A stretch of DNA of 64,000 nt from Deltaproteobacteria bacterium (GTDB taxonomy: Bacteria > Myxococcota_A > UBA9160 > UBA4427): contig JAJDAN010000039.1 of assembly GCA_029261855.1 (NCBI GenBank), forward strand, positions 124,001 to 188,000, read 5' to 3'. The translations under genes were made by a program, and so were the position numbers. A model generated the notes under the pieces. It made no database searches. It was not told the origin of the DNA and saw only the letters and a list, made by a program, of their open reading frames with translations. This document shows, piece by piece, positions 1-7,860 of this stretch; the first letter of the stretch is position 1, and every line of letters begins with the position of its first letter.

Positions 1-348
1 GCCGAACTCGGACGCTACGGCATCACCTCGAACGCCATCGCCCCGGCCGCGCGCACCCGCATGACCGAGGCCATCTTCACGGACATGGCGGCGCCGCCCG
101 AGGGCCAGTTCGACGAGAACGCCCCCGAGAACATCTCGCCGCTGGTCGTCTGGCTGGGGAGCAGTGAGTCCCGAGAAGTCAGCGGTCGCGTCTTCGAGGT
201 GAAGGGCGGCATGATCGGCGTGTCCGACGGCTGGCGAGACGGTCCGACCGTGGATAAGGGCGCTCGCTGGGAGCCCGACGAAGTCGGCGCAGCCGTGGCC
301 GACGTACTCGCCAAGGCGCCCGCACCCCAGAAGGTCTACGGGACCTAG
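1..348 (+). CDS. SDR-family 3-hydroxyacyl-CoA dehydrogenase, C-terminal part
   Basis: The gene enters from the left edge, so only its last 115 codons are visible and the Rossmann core is missing. The visible part opens with the motif ITSNAIAPAARTRMTE, which follows the catalytic helix in SDRs of the HSD17B4 (multifunctional enzyme type 2) kind. These oxidise 3-hydroxyacyl-CoA with NAD+. The ending (EVKGGMIGVSDGW, then a Lys/Pro-rich tail) also fits that group. The stop is 18 nt before an acyl-CoA dehydrogenase gene, so it probably belongs to the same beta-oxidation operon. The exact substrate cannot be read from this fragment. Confidence 0.8.
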   Translation, partial: AELGRYGITSNAIAPAARTRMTEAIFTDMAAPPEGQFDENAPENISPLVVWLGSSESREVSGRVFEVKGGMIGVSDGWRDGPTVDKGARWEPDEVGAAVADVLAKAPAPQKVYGT

Positions 349-366
349 GTCGGGCGGGAGCGGCGA

Positions 367-1485
367 ATGGACTTCACCTTCAATGAAGAGCAGGAAGAGC
401 TGCGCGCCATGGCGCGCGCCTTTCTACTCGATCATTCCGGGCCGGAGCAGGTGCGCTCCGCAATGGAGACGGAACTGGGCTACGACCCTGGCGTCTGGAA
501 GCAGATCGCCCAGGAGCTCGGCTGGGCGGCGGTGAGCATTCCCGAAGCCTACGACGGGCTCGGACTGGGAGCCGTCGAGCTGACGGCCCTGATGGAGTGC
601 ATGGGCGAAACCCTGCTGTGCGCGCCCTTCTTCTCGACCGTCTGCCTGGGCGCGAACGCGCTCATCGTCGCCGGGACCGAGGCGCAGAAGCAGGAGTACC
701 TGCCGCGCATTGCCGCCGGCGAGACGACCGCCACCCTGGCCGCACCGCCGGACCCGGAAGCGATCGCGGTCACGTGGCGCCGAGACGGCGACGGCTTCCG
801 CCTCGAAGGCCACATCGATCCGGTCGTCGACGGCCACAGCGCCGATCTTCTCCTGGTGGCGGCCCGGGACGACGCCGGCCGAGTGGCGCTCTTCTGTGTG
901 CCGGGCGACGGAGCCGGCGTGACCCGCAACGGCCACGCCACGATGGACCAGACCCGGCGACTCGCACGCGTCGAGCTTTCGGGGGTGCGGCTCGGCGCCG
1001 ACTCGTGCCTGTCCGAAGATGCGGACGACGCGCTGCGGGAGATCCTCGACCGGTCCGCCATCGCGCTCGCCGCCGAGCAGGTAGGCGGCGCGCAGCGCTG
1101 TCTCGACCTGGCCGTCGCCTATGCGAAGGAACGCGTGCAGTTCGGGCGACCGATCGGCTCGTTCCAGTCGATCAAGCACAAGGCGGCGAACATGATGATC
1201 GAGCTCGAATCCGCTCGCTCCGCCGCCTACTACGCGGCCTGCGTCGCAGCCGAAGAAGACCCCGGGGCGAGCGCTGAGCTCGGCGCCGTCGCTTCCCTCG
1301 CGAAGGCCTACTGCTCGGACACGTACTTCCAGTGCGCGTCTGACTGTCTGCAGATCCACGGCGGCGTCGGCTTCACGTGGGAGTACGACGTGCATCTCTA
1401 CTTCAAGCGCGCCCGTGCCAGCGAGCAGCTGCTCGGCGACCCCGCCTGGCACCGGGAACGCGTGGCGCGCGAGATCGGGCTCTAG
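367..1485 (+). CDS. Acyl-CoA dehydrogenase, FadE27/29-like (beta-type) subunit
   Basis: 372 aa, usual length for the family: alpha-helical N-domain, central beta-domain, and a C-terminal helical bundle with KERVQFGRPIGSFQSIKH (about residues 255-275) and IHGGVGFTWEYD (about 330-341). It should dehydrogenate an acyl-CoA at C2-C3 with FAD. The usual C-terminal catalytic Glu (IYEGT) is absent; the region reads FKRARASEQLLGD. The helix-G Glu of the LCAD/IVD type is also not evident. That pattern is known from the partner subunits of heteromeric steroid dehydrogenases. A partner could be the alpha-type protein at 5024-6202. A GGGAG-type ribosome site precedes the ATG. It is co-oriented with the SDR and MaoC genes, with gaps of 18 and 7 nt. 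Confidence 0.85.
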   Translation: MDFTFNEEQEELRAMARAFLLDHSGPEQVRSAMETELGYDPGVWKQIAQELGWAAVSIPEAYDGLGLGAVELTALMECMGETLLCAPFFSTVCLGANALIVAGTEAQKQEYLPRIAAGETTATLAAPPDPEAIAVTWRRDGDGFRLEGHIDPVVDGHSADLLLVAARDDAGRVALFCVPGDGAGVTRNGHATMDQTRRLARVELSGVRLGADSCLSEDADDALREILDRSAIALAAEQVGGAQRCLDLAVAYAKERVQFGRPIGSFQSIKHKAANMMIELESARSAAYYAACVAAEEDPGASAELGAVASLAKAYCSDTYFQCASDCLQIHGGVGFTWEYDVHLYFKRARASEQLLGDPAWHRERVAREIGL

Positions 1486-1492
1486 CGTTCGC

Positions 1493-2278
1493 ATGAACGA
1501 TCCGCTCGACATGTCCGGCAAGGTCGTGATCGTCACCGGCGGGCCGCGGGGCGTCGGGCGCGGAATCTGCCTGCGCTTCCTCGAACGCGGCGCCGAGGTG
1601 GTGATGTGCGCCCGTCGGGATGCCGACGCGCCCGTCGCGGTCGGTGACCGAAAGGCCTTGTTCGTCGAGGCGGACCTCAAGCAGCTCGACGCCATCCAGC
1701 ACGTGGTGGACGTCACCACCGAACGCTTCGGGCGCCTCGACGTGCTCGTCAACAACGCCGGCGGGGCGCCTGCCGCCGACGCCGCAAGCGTCTCGCCGCG
1801 CTTCTCCGAGTCGATCATCCAACTGAACCTGGTCTCGGCGCTGCACTTCTCACAGTTGTCGAACGCCGTCATGCAGAAACAGGACGAAGGCGGCGCGATC
1901 ATCAGCATCGCCAGCGTCAGCGCCATTCGCCCGTCGCCGGGGACCGCCGCCTATGGCGCAGCCAAGGCTGGGCTCATCAGTCTCACCCAGACCCTGGCCG
2001 TCGAGTGGGCACCCAAGGTCCGCGTCAACGCCATTACGGCCGGGATGATCCAGACCGAGCTCGCGCACCTCCACTACGGAGACGACGAGGGCATCGCGAA
2101 GGTGGCCGCCACGGTGCCCCTGGGACGCCTCGGCACCCCGGGCGACGTGGGCGACACCTGTCTCTACCTCGCATCCCCGCTCGCGAGCTACGTCAGTGGC
2201 GCCAACATCCTGCTTCACGGGGGCGGTGAACGCCCCGCCTTCCTCGACGTCGCCGAGCCGACGGCTTCAAAGGACTGA
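1493..2278 (+). CDS. SDR-family oxidoreductase
   Basis: 261 aa classical short-chain dehydrogenase. The NAD(P)-binding motif TGGPRGVG lies at about residues 16-23, NNAG follows in mid-protein, and the catalytic YGAAK at about residues 161-165 is preceded by the Ser of SIASVSA. The ATG was chosen because it lies 7 nt after the previous stop and gives a normal SDR N-terminus; an upstream start would overlap the dehydrogenase gene. Its place between an acyl-CoA dehydrogenase and a MaoC hydratase suggests a hydroxyacyl-CoA or ketone/alcohol oxidation. The specificity is inference. Confidence 0.85.
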   Translation: MNDPLDMSGKVVIVTGGPRGVGRGICLRFLERGAEVVMCARRDADAPVAVGDRKALFVEADLKQLDAIQHVVDVTTERFGRLDVLVNNAGGAPAADAASVSPRFSESIIQLNLVSALHFSQLSNAVMQKQDEGGAIISIASVSAIRPSPGTAAYGAAKAGLISLTQTLAVEWAPKVRVNAITAGMIQTELAHLHYGDDEGIAKVAATVPLGRLGTPGDVGDTCLYLASPLASYVSGANILLHGGGERPAFLDVAEPTASKD

Positions 2279-2280
2279 CG

Positions 2281-2745
2281 ATGCCGAAGATCTTCGAGAC
2301 CCCCGCGGACCTGCAGAAGGCTGTCGGCGAACACCTGGGCCACAGCGACTGGCTCGTGATCGAGCAGGACCGGATCGATCAGTTCGCCGAGGCGACTGGC
2401 GACCACCAGTGGATCCACGTGGACCCGGATCGCGCGAAGGACGGACCCTTCGGCGCCTGCATCGCCCACGGCTATCTCACACAGTCCCTCGTCAACTTCT
2501 TCCTGCCCCAGATCGTCGAGGTGCGCGGCATCTCGATGGGTGTGAACTACGGCGCTGACCGCGTGCGTTTCCCGGCACCCGTACCGGTGGGATCCCGGAT
2601 CCGGGGCAGTGGCGAACTCGTGAGCGCCGACGCCACCAAGGACGGCGCGGTCCAGGCCGTCGTGCGGGTCACGGTGGAGATCGAGGGCAGCGAGAGGCCC
2701 GGATGCGTGATCGACACCATCAGTCGCTACTACCCCGCCTCCTAG
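2281..2745 (+). CDS. MaoC-family (R)-specific enoyl-CoA hydratase
   Basis: 154 aa, a single hot-dog domain. It carries the hydratase-2 signature: TGDHQWIHVDPDRA (about residues 39-52) with the catalytic Asp and His, then the substrate-gate sequence AHGYLT. The reaction is hydration of trans-2-enoyl-CoA to (R)-3-hydroxyacyl-CoA. That product would suit the HSD17B4-type dehydrogenase at the start of the window. The ATG is 2 nt after the preceding SDR stop, so the two are translated from one message. A perfect hairpin lies directly after the stop. Confidence 0.9.
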   Translation: MPKIFETPADLQKAVGEHLGHSDWLVIEQDRIDQFAEATGDHQWIHVDPDRAKDGPFGACIAHGYLTQSLVNFFLPQIVEVRGISMGVNYGADRVRFPAPVPVGSRIRGSGELVSADATKDGAVQAVVRVTVEIEGSERPGCVIDTISRYYPAS

Positions 2746-2748
2746 CAG

Positions 2749-2769
2749 GCCGACCCAAGATGGGTCGGC
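2749..2769. terminator. Perfect 9-bp hairpin after the MaoC gene
   Basis: GCCGACCCA, loop AGA, TGGGTCGGC, starting 4 nt after the MaoC stop codon. There is no T-run after it, so it is a plausible 3' end stabiliser or weak terminator rather than a classic intrinsic terminator. Confidence 0.5.
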
Positions 2770-2810
2770 GTGCGCGGCAAGCCGGAACCCGCGGTTCCGG
2801 CCGCTCGCGC
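2770..2810. repeat. Intergenic nested-hairpin repeat, copy A (partial)
   Basis: Contains GTGCGCGGC followed by CAAGCCGGAAC, then a 5-nt loop and GTTCCGGC (8-bp stem at 2781-2801). The same building blocks, GTGCGCGGC and GCAAGCCGGAA...TTCCGGC, recur in the gaps at 43363-43415 and 46948-47005. It therefore belongs to a dispersed repeat family. In this copy the first hairpin has lost its second arm. Confidence 0.6.
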
Positions 2811-2840
2811 AAAGTTTCGCCCGCATCTGGGGATCCGGGG

Positions 2841-2846
2841 TAGACT
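2841..2846 (+). promoter_or_regulatory. Leaderless-type -10 box (TAGACT) for the MFS gene
   Basis: TAGACT ends 8 nt before the ATG at 2855, so transcription would begin at or next to the start codon. No Shine-Dalgarno sequence lies between. The same layout occurs before seven other genes in this window. Confidence 0.5.
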
Positions 2847-2854
2847 GCTTCGCG

Positions 2855-4195
2855 ATGACGGCCGCCCCCCCTCCCCCGTCTCCGGACCGGCCGCAGTCGC
2901 CGTACTCGCCCGCCTATCTCCGCTATGCGCTGGGTCTGTTGTGCGCCGTCTACATCGTCAACTTCGTCGACCGGCAGGTGCTCTCGATCCTGCTGCAGTC
3001 CATCAAGGACGATCTCGGGCTCACGGACCTTCAGCTCGGACTGCTCTCGGGCACGGCATTCGGGCTCTTCTACGCGACCCTGGGCATTCCCATCGCGCGC
3101 CTGGCCGACCGCTTCTCGCGTAAGGGCGTGATCGCCATCTGTCTCACGATCTGGAGCGGCATGACCGCCTTGTGCGGAACCGCCAGCGGCTTCGCGACCC
3201 TGCTGCTCTACCGCGTCGGCGTCGGCGTCGGCGAGGCCGGCGGCAGTCCGCCCGCGCACTCGATGATCTCCGATTACTTCCCCCCCGAGAAGCGCGCCAC
3301 GGCGCTGGGCATCTTCTCGCTCGGCGTCCCGTTTGGAATCCTCGTCGGCTTCCTCGCAGGCGGCTGGCTCGACCAGGCGCTGGGCTGGCGCAACGCGTTC
3401 ATCCTGGTCGGGCTGCCCGGCTTGGTCCTCGCCGCGGTCGTCGCCCTCACCTTGCGCGAGCCCGTGCGCGGCGGCTCCGAGGGGCTCGCCATGGGCGACG
3501 GCGAGGCGCCGACCGCCTTCGAGGTGATCCGGTACCTGTGGAGCCTGCGCAGCTTCCGGCACGTATCCCTGGGTTCCGCCCTCTACGCCTTCGTCGGGTA
3601 CTCGTCGACCAACTGGATGCCGTCCTTCCTCGCCCGGTCCCACGACATGGAACAGGGGGCCATCGGCACGGCACTGGCGCTCATCATCGGACTCGGTGGC
3701 GGAGCCGGCATCTACCTGGGTGGCGTGCTCGCGGACCGGCTGGGTCGCACCAGCGAGACCGGCGTCGTCAAGGTGCCCATGTGGTCCGTGCTGCTGGCGT
3801 TCCCGCCGGGCTTCGCAGTCTTCCTCAGTCCGAATCTCACGGTCGTACTCGCGGCTTTCGTAGCGCCCGCCTTCCTGGGGCTGATGTACCAGGCGCCGGC
3901 CTTCGCCGTGACCCAGTCCCTGGCGACGCCGAAGATGCGCGCGACCGCGGCCGCGGTGTTGCTCTTCGTCATCAACATCATCGGCCTGGCACTGGGACCA
4001 CCGGTCACGGGCGTGATCAGCGATCTGCTCGAGCCGCGCTTCGGCGACGACTCCCTGCGCTACGCCCTGCTGATCGTGTCGGCCGTACTGATGTGGTCGG
4101 CGCTGCACTTCCACCTGGCAGCGCGCAGCCTGCCTGCCGATCTGGCGACCGCTCGCGCCGCCGCAGCGCGAGAGTCCGCCGGCACCGCCCTTTAG
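2855..4195 (+). CDS. MFS transporter, spinster-like family
   Basis: 446 aa with about 12 hydrophobic membrane segments. Family features are NFVDRQVLSILLQSIKDDLG at about residues 29-48, the loop 2-3 motif as ARLADRFSRKG (about 79-89), and RVGVGVGEAGGSPPAHSMI (about 118-136). These resemble Spinster/hexuronate-type permeases of the inner membrane. Members near beta-oxidation clusters are usually assigned to uptake or efflux of organic acids or lipids, but the substrate cannot be told from sequence. It has its own apparent promoter and is convergent with the following SDR gene, 49 nt apart. Confidence 0.85.
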   Translation: MTAAPPPPSPDRPQSPYSPAYLRYALGLLCAVYIVNFVDRQVLSILLQSIKDDLGLTDLQLGLLSGTAFGLFYATLGIPIARLADRFSRKGVIAICLTIWSGMTALCGTASGFATLLLYRVGVGVGEAGGSPPAHSMISDYFPPEKRATALGIFSLGVPFGILVGFLAGGWLDQALGWRNAFILVGLPGLVLAAVVALTLREPVRGGSEGLAMGDGEAPTAFEVIRYLWSLRSFRHVSLGSALYAFVGYSSTNWMPSFLARSHDMEQGAIGTALALIIGLGGGAGIYLGGVLADRLGRTSETGVVKVPMWSVLLAFPPGFAVFLSPNLTVVLAAFVAPAFLGLMYQAPAFAVTQSLATPKMRATAAAVLLFVINIIGLALGPPVTGVISDLLEPRFGDDSLRYALLIVSAVLMWSALHFHLAARSLPADLATARAAAARESAGTAL

Positions 4196-4244
4196 CCCCG
4201 GGCCTGGCAGGCACACATCCCCGGCAGAGCGGGCAGACCGGGTC

Positions 4245-5027
4245 TCAGGCGCGTTGGCTGCTCACGGACACGACCTCGCCCGTCATGTAGCTCGCGTAGT
4301 CGCTGGCCAGGAAGACGATCACGTTTGCGACTTCCCAGGGCTCGGCGCCGCGCCCGAACGCTTCCTTCGACTCGAGCTCGGCGAGCAGCTCTTCGCTCGT
4401 GACCTTCGCGAGGAACGCGTGGGTCGCGATGCTGGGCGACACCGCGTTGATACGGATGCCCTCCCCAGCGACTTCCAGCGCCGAGCAACGTGTCAACGCC
4501 ATCACGCCGGCCTTGGCGGCCGCGTAGTGGGCCTGGCCGACCTGGGCGCGCCAGCCCAGCACCGAGGCGTTGTTGACCACGCAGCCGCTGCCTCGATCGA
4601 TCATGTGCGGCAGCACGGCCCGGGTCATCCGAAAGGTCCCGGTGAGCGTGATGTCGAGCACCGACGACCACTGCTCGTCCGTCATGTCGACGACGTTCGC
4701 CGTGCCGCCGAGCCCCGCGTTGTTGACCAGCACGTCGACGCGGCCCAGCTCGGAAACGGCGGCCGCGACCAGCGCCTGGACCTCCTCTTCGCGGGTCACG
4801 TTGCAAAGCCGCGACGCCACCGGCTCGCCGGCGATCTTCGCGAGCGCCTCCGCGGCCTCACCGAGGCGCCGCTCGTGGATGTCGCTGACCATCACGCGCG
4901 CACCCTCTTCGATGCAGCGCTTCGCGGTCGCAAAGCCGATGCCGGTGCCCGCGGCCGCGGTGACCAGCACCGTCTTGCCGGCCAGCAGGTCGTGGGCGTC
5001 GGGATAGGGAGGCGCTTCGATGCTCAA
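4245..5027 (-). CDS. SDR-family oxidoreductase
   Basis: 260 aa. NAD(P) site TAAAGTGIG at about residues 23-31, NNAG near residue 104, and the active-site Ser with HYAAAK at about residues 165-170. The start is TTG at 5027-5025, which overlaps the TGA stop of the upstream acyl-CoA dehydrogenase (TTGA, positions 5027-5024). That indicates translational coupling. It resembles SDRs found with steroid and branched acyl-CoA degradation genes, where they act on hydroxyacyl-CoA intermediates. That role is inference from context. Confidence 0.85.
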   Translation of the reverse strand: MSIEAPPYPDAHDLLAGKTVLVTAAAGTGIGFATAKRCIEEGARVMVSDIHERRLGEAAEALAKIAGEPVASRLCNVTREEEVQALVAAAVSELGRVDVLVNNAGLGGTANVVDMTDEQWSSVLDITLTGTFRMTRAVLPHMIDRGSGCVVNNASVLGWRAQVGQAHYAAAKAGVMALTRCSALEVAGEGIRINAVSPSIATHAFLAKVTSEELLAELESKEAFGRGAEPWEVANVIVFLASDYASYMTGEVVSVSSQRA

Positions 5028-6202
5028 CGGGGCTCCCGGGGCAGGCCGAGGGTGCGTTCCGCGATGATGTTGCGCTGGATCTCGTTGCTGCCGCCGTAGA
5101 TGGTGTCGGACCGCGTAAAGAGGTACATGCGCTGAAGGGGCGAAAGCTCGTAGGGCGCGGCATCGATGACTTCGCCATCCGCTCCCAGCACGTCCATGGC
5201 GAGCTTCCCCAGGTCACGGTGCCAGGTGGCCCAGTAGATCTTGGTGATCGTGCCCGCCGGCGACAACTCTGCGCCTGTGCTCTCACTCAGGGTGCGCAGG
5301 GCGTTGTAGCGCTGGATCCGGAGACCCATCCAGGCCTTCGCGATGCGCTGCCGGATCAAGGGATCCTTCGCCTTGCCGTTCGCCCGGGCGGCGGCGATGA
5401 CCTCGTCGAGCTCGTTCTGGAAGGACATCTGCTGGCCGAGTGTCGAGGCACCGCGTTCGAAGGCGAGGGTCCCCATGGCAACCTTCCAGCCCTCGCCGGG
5501 CTCTCCCACCACGTTCTCGGCTGCCGTGCACGCTTCGTCGTAGAAGACCTCGCTGAACTCGGCGTCGCCCGTGAGCTGCACGATGGGCCGGATCTCGACG
5601 CCCGGTTGGTCCATCGGGACGAGCAGATAGGACAGTCCCTTGTGCTTGGGAGCATCGGGCTCGGTGCGGCAGAGCACGAAGCACCAGTTCGAGGTCGCCG
5701 CACCCGAAGTCCATACCTTCTGACCGCTGATCCGCCATTCGCCGTCCACGAGCACCGCGCGGGTCTGGACGTTGGCCAGGTCGGACCCGGCGTTGGGCTC
5801 GGAATAGCCCTGGCACCAGATCTCCTCTCCGCTCAGGATGCCGGGCAGGAAGCGATCCTTCTGCTGCTGGCTGCCATAGTGGATGAGTGTCGGCGCGAGC
5901 AGCCCCTCGCCGATGTGACCGACGCGCCCGGGCCCCCCGGCACGCGCGTACTCCTCGTAGAAGATCACCTGCCGGGACAGACCGAGGTCGCGGCCACCGA
6001 CGTCCCGGGGCCAGCCGATGCCGATCCACCCGGCCTCACCGAGCCGCCGTTCCCAGGCGTGCCGCTCTTCGAACAGCGCGTGCTCGTCTCCGGGTCCGCC
6101 GCGTCCGCGCACGACCTCGAAGTCTCCGCGCAGGTTCTGCTCGAGCCAGCCAGCGATCTCCCGACGGAAGGCCTCGTCTTCCTCGCTGAAGCGTGCCTGC
6201 AT
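5024..6202 (-). CDS. Acyl-CoA dehydrogenase, alpha-type subunit
   Basis: 392 aa from the ATG at 6202 (MQARFSEEDEAFRREI, a normal family N-terminus); longer upstream starts add an Arg-rich unrelated stretch. Visible features are the FAD/substrate loop YSEPNAGSDLA, VWTSGAATSNW, and the C-terminal IYGGSNEIQRNIIAERTLGLP. Gly replaces Glu at the classical C-terminal catalytic position. An LAFERG motif in helix G supplies a Glu, as in LCAD and isovaleryl-CoA dehydrogenase. It may pair with the beta-type protein at 367-1485. Its promoter region holds an operator-like site shared with the divergent ligase gene. Confidence 0.88.
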   Translation of the reverse strand: MQARFSEEDEAFRREIAGWLEQNLRGDFEVVRGRGGPGDEHALFEERHAWERRLGEAGWIGIGWPRDVGGRDLGLSRQVIFYEEYARAGGPGRVGHIGEGLLAPTLIHYGSQQQKDRFLPGILSGEEIWCQGYSEPNAGSDLANVQTRAVLVDGEWRISGQKVWTSGAATSNWCFVLCRTEPDAPKHKGLSYLLVPMDQPGVEIRPIVQLTGDAEFSEVFYDEACTAAENVVGEPGEGWKVAMGTLAFERGASTLGQQMSFQNELDEVIAAARANGKAKDPLIRQRIAKAWMGLRIQRYNALRTLSESTGAELSPAGTITKIYWATWHRDLGKLAMDVLGADGEVIDAAPYELSPLQRMYLFTRSDTIYGGSNEIQRNIIAERTLGLPREPR

Positions 6203-6260
6203 GATCTTCCCCGAGTTCGCGTCGCCTGGGCGGGAGCTGGGACTTGGAGGACGCGAGGAC

Positions 6261-6285
6261 ATTACGATACGCTCCGATCCGTATG
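6261..6285. promoter_or_regulatory. Operator-like site S1 between divergent dehydrogenase and ligase genes
   Basis: CATTACGATACG followed by CTCCGATCCGTATG. It has ATACG and CGTAT arms and starts with the same CATTACGATAC string as the TetR/P450 site at 10134. It overlaps a possible -10 (TACGAT, 6263-6268) for the ligase gene and lies about 60 nt upstream of the dehydrogenase start. Binding by the TetR protein at 9472-10086 is inference. Confidence 0.45.
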
Positions 6286-7860
6286 CCCGCCAGCCCTGTC
6301 GCCGAGACCATCCCCGCCCTCGCCCAGGCGAACGCTGTCCGATTCGGTGACCACGCCGCTCTCGAAGAGGACGGACGCGTGCAGAGTCACGCGGAGCTTG
6401 CCGCGGCCTGCCTCGTCGCAACGCGCGCCTTCATCGCAGCCGGCATCGTGCCCGGCGACCGCGTGGGCATCTGGGCGCCGAACATCTCGGAATGGGTGAT
6501 CGCCGCGGTCGGATTGCAGGGTGCCGGAGCGATCCTCGTCACCCTCAGCACGCGACTCAAGGGCGCCGAAGCCGCCTACGCGCTTCGCAAGAGCGGCGCG
6601 CGCATGCTGCTCACCGTGAACGACTTCCTCGACACGAACTACGTCGACCTGCTCGCGGATGAGGATCTCCCGAACCTCGAGCGGATCGTCTGCCTGCGCG
6701 GCGCGCGCGGGACCGACGAGTCGTGGGCAGACTTCCTGAACGGCGCGTCCGACGTCCCCGCGGAAGCCGCGAGCGCGCGCATCGCGGCCCTGTCGGGCGA
6801 CGACCTCGCCGACCTCATCTTCACGTCCGGAACCACCGGCCACCCGAAGGCCGTGATGAGTACGCACGGACAGAACACGAAGGTCTTCACGGTCTTCACC
6901 GACGTGATCGGACTGCGGCAGAGCGACCGCTATCTCATCATCAACCCCTTCTTCCATTCGTTCGGCTACAAGGGCGGCTGGCTGTCGTGTCTGCTCACGG
7001 GCGCCACCATGCTGCCCCACGCGGTCTTCGACGTGGACGAGGTGCTGCGCCGGATCTCCGACGACCGCATCAGCGTGATGCCGGGTCCGCCCACCCTGTT
7101 CCAGTCGCTGCTCGCACACCCGGACCTGTCGAAATACGACATCACGAACCTGCGCATGTGCACCACCGGCGCCGCGCCGACCCCCGTCGAGCTGATCCGG
7201 CGCATGCGCGACGAACTGGGTTTCGAGACGATCATCAACGCCTACGGACTCACCGAGAGCTGCGGCCTCGTGAGCATGTGTCGCCCCGAAGACGACCCCG
7301 AGACCATCGCCACGACGACGGGACGACCCATCCCGGACATCGAAGTCCGACTCGTCGACGAAGCCGGCCAGGAGGTGCCCCGGGGCGAGGCGGGGGAGGT
7401 ACTGGTCCGGGGCTACAACGTCATGAAGGGCTACTTCGACGACCCGGAGGAAACCGCCAGGACCTTCGACGCCGACGGCTGGCTCCACACCGGCGACATC
7501 GCGGTGATGGACGAGCGCGGAAACCTGCGCATCACCGATCGCATCAAGGACATGTACATCCTGGGCGGCTTCAACTGCTACCCCGCGGAGATCGAGAATC
7601 TGCTCTTCGGCAGCGGTCTCTTCGCACAGGTCGCCGTCATCGGCGTCCCCGACGAGCGCCAGGGCGAGATCGGGATGGCCTTCGTCGTGCCGGCGCCGGG
7701 AGTCTCGATCGACGCAGACCAGGTAATCGCCTGGGCGCGGAAGAACATGGCCAACTACAAGGTGCCGCGCCGCGTCGAGATCGTGGACACGTTGCCGACG
7801 AACCCGAGCGGCAAGGTGCTGAAGTACGTGCTGCGAGAACGGGCGGCGTCTTCCGCGTGA
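6283..7860 (+). CDS. AMP-forming acyl-CoA ligase, FadD3-like
   Basis: 525 aa from the ATG at 6283. It activates a carboxylic acid to its CoA thioester through an acyl-adenylate. Motifs: P-loop FTSGTTGHPK (about residues 181-190), NAYGLTES (about 318-325), hinge GDIAVMDERGNLRITDRIKD, GGFNCYPAEIE, and the catalytic Lys of NPSGKVLK near the C-terminus. The GGFNCYPAEIE form resembles FadD3/FadD17-type ligases that act on ring-containing acids. That is suggestive only. The stop overlaps the next ligase start (GTGA), so the two ligases are coupled. Confidence 0.88.
   Translation: MPASPVAETIPALAQANAVRFGDHAALEEDGRVQSHAELAAACLVATRAFIAAGIVPGDRVGIWAPNISEWVIAAVGLQGAGAILVTLSTRLKGAEAAYALRKSGARMLLTVNDFLDTNYVDLLADEDLPNLERIVCLRGARGTDESWADFLNGASDVPAEAASARIAALSGDDLADLIFTSGTTGHPKAVMSTHGQNTKVFTVFTDVIGLRQSDRYLIINPFFHSFGYKGGWLSCLLTGATMLPHAVFDVDEVLRRISDDRISVMPGPPTLFQSLLAHPDLSKYDITNLRMCTTGAAPTPVELIRRMRDELGFETIINAYGLTESCGLVSMCRPEDDPETIATTTGRPIPDIEVRLVDEAGQEVPRGEAGEVLVRGYNVMKGYFDDPEETARTFDADGWLHTGDIAVMDERGNLRITDRIKDMYILGGFNCYPAEIENLLFGSGLFAQVAVIGVPDERQGEIGMAFVVPAPGVSIDADQVIAWARKNMANYKVPRRVEIVDTLPTNPSGKVLKYVLRERAASSA

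Noticed and set aside
2720-4216. 498-codon open frame on the minus strand across the MFS gene
   Set aside because: It mirrors the codon pattern of the forward transporter, is full of Arg/Gly/Gln-rich sequence and has no domain-like features. Such shadows are common at this G+C.
6244-6282. Extended N-terminus for the first acyl-CoA ligase from the TTG at 6244
   Set aside because: It would place codons over the operator and -10 region; the ATG at 6283 gives a normal family N-terminus.
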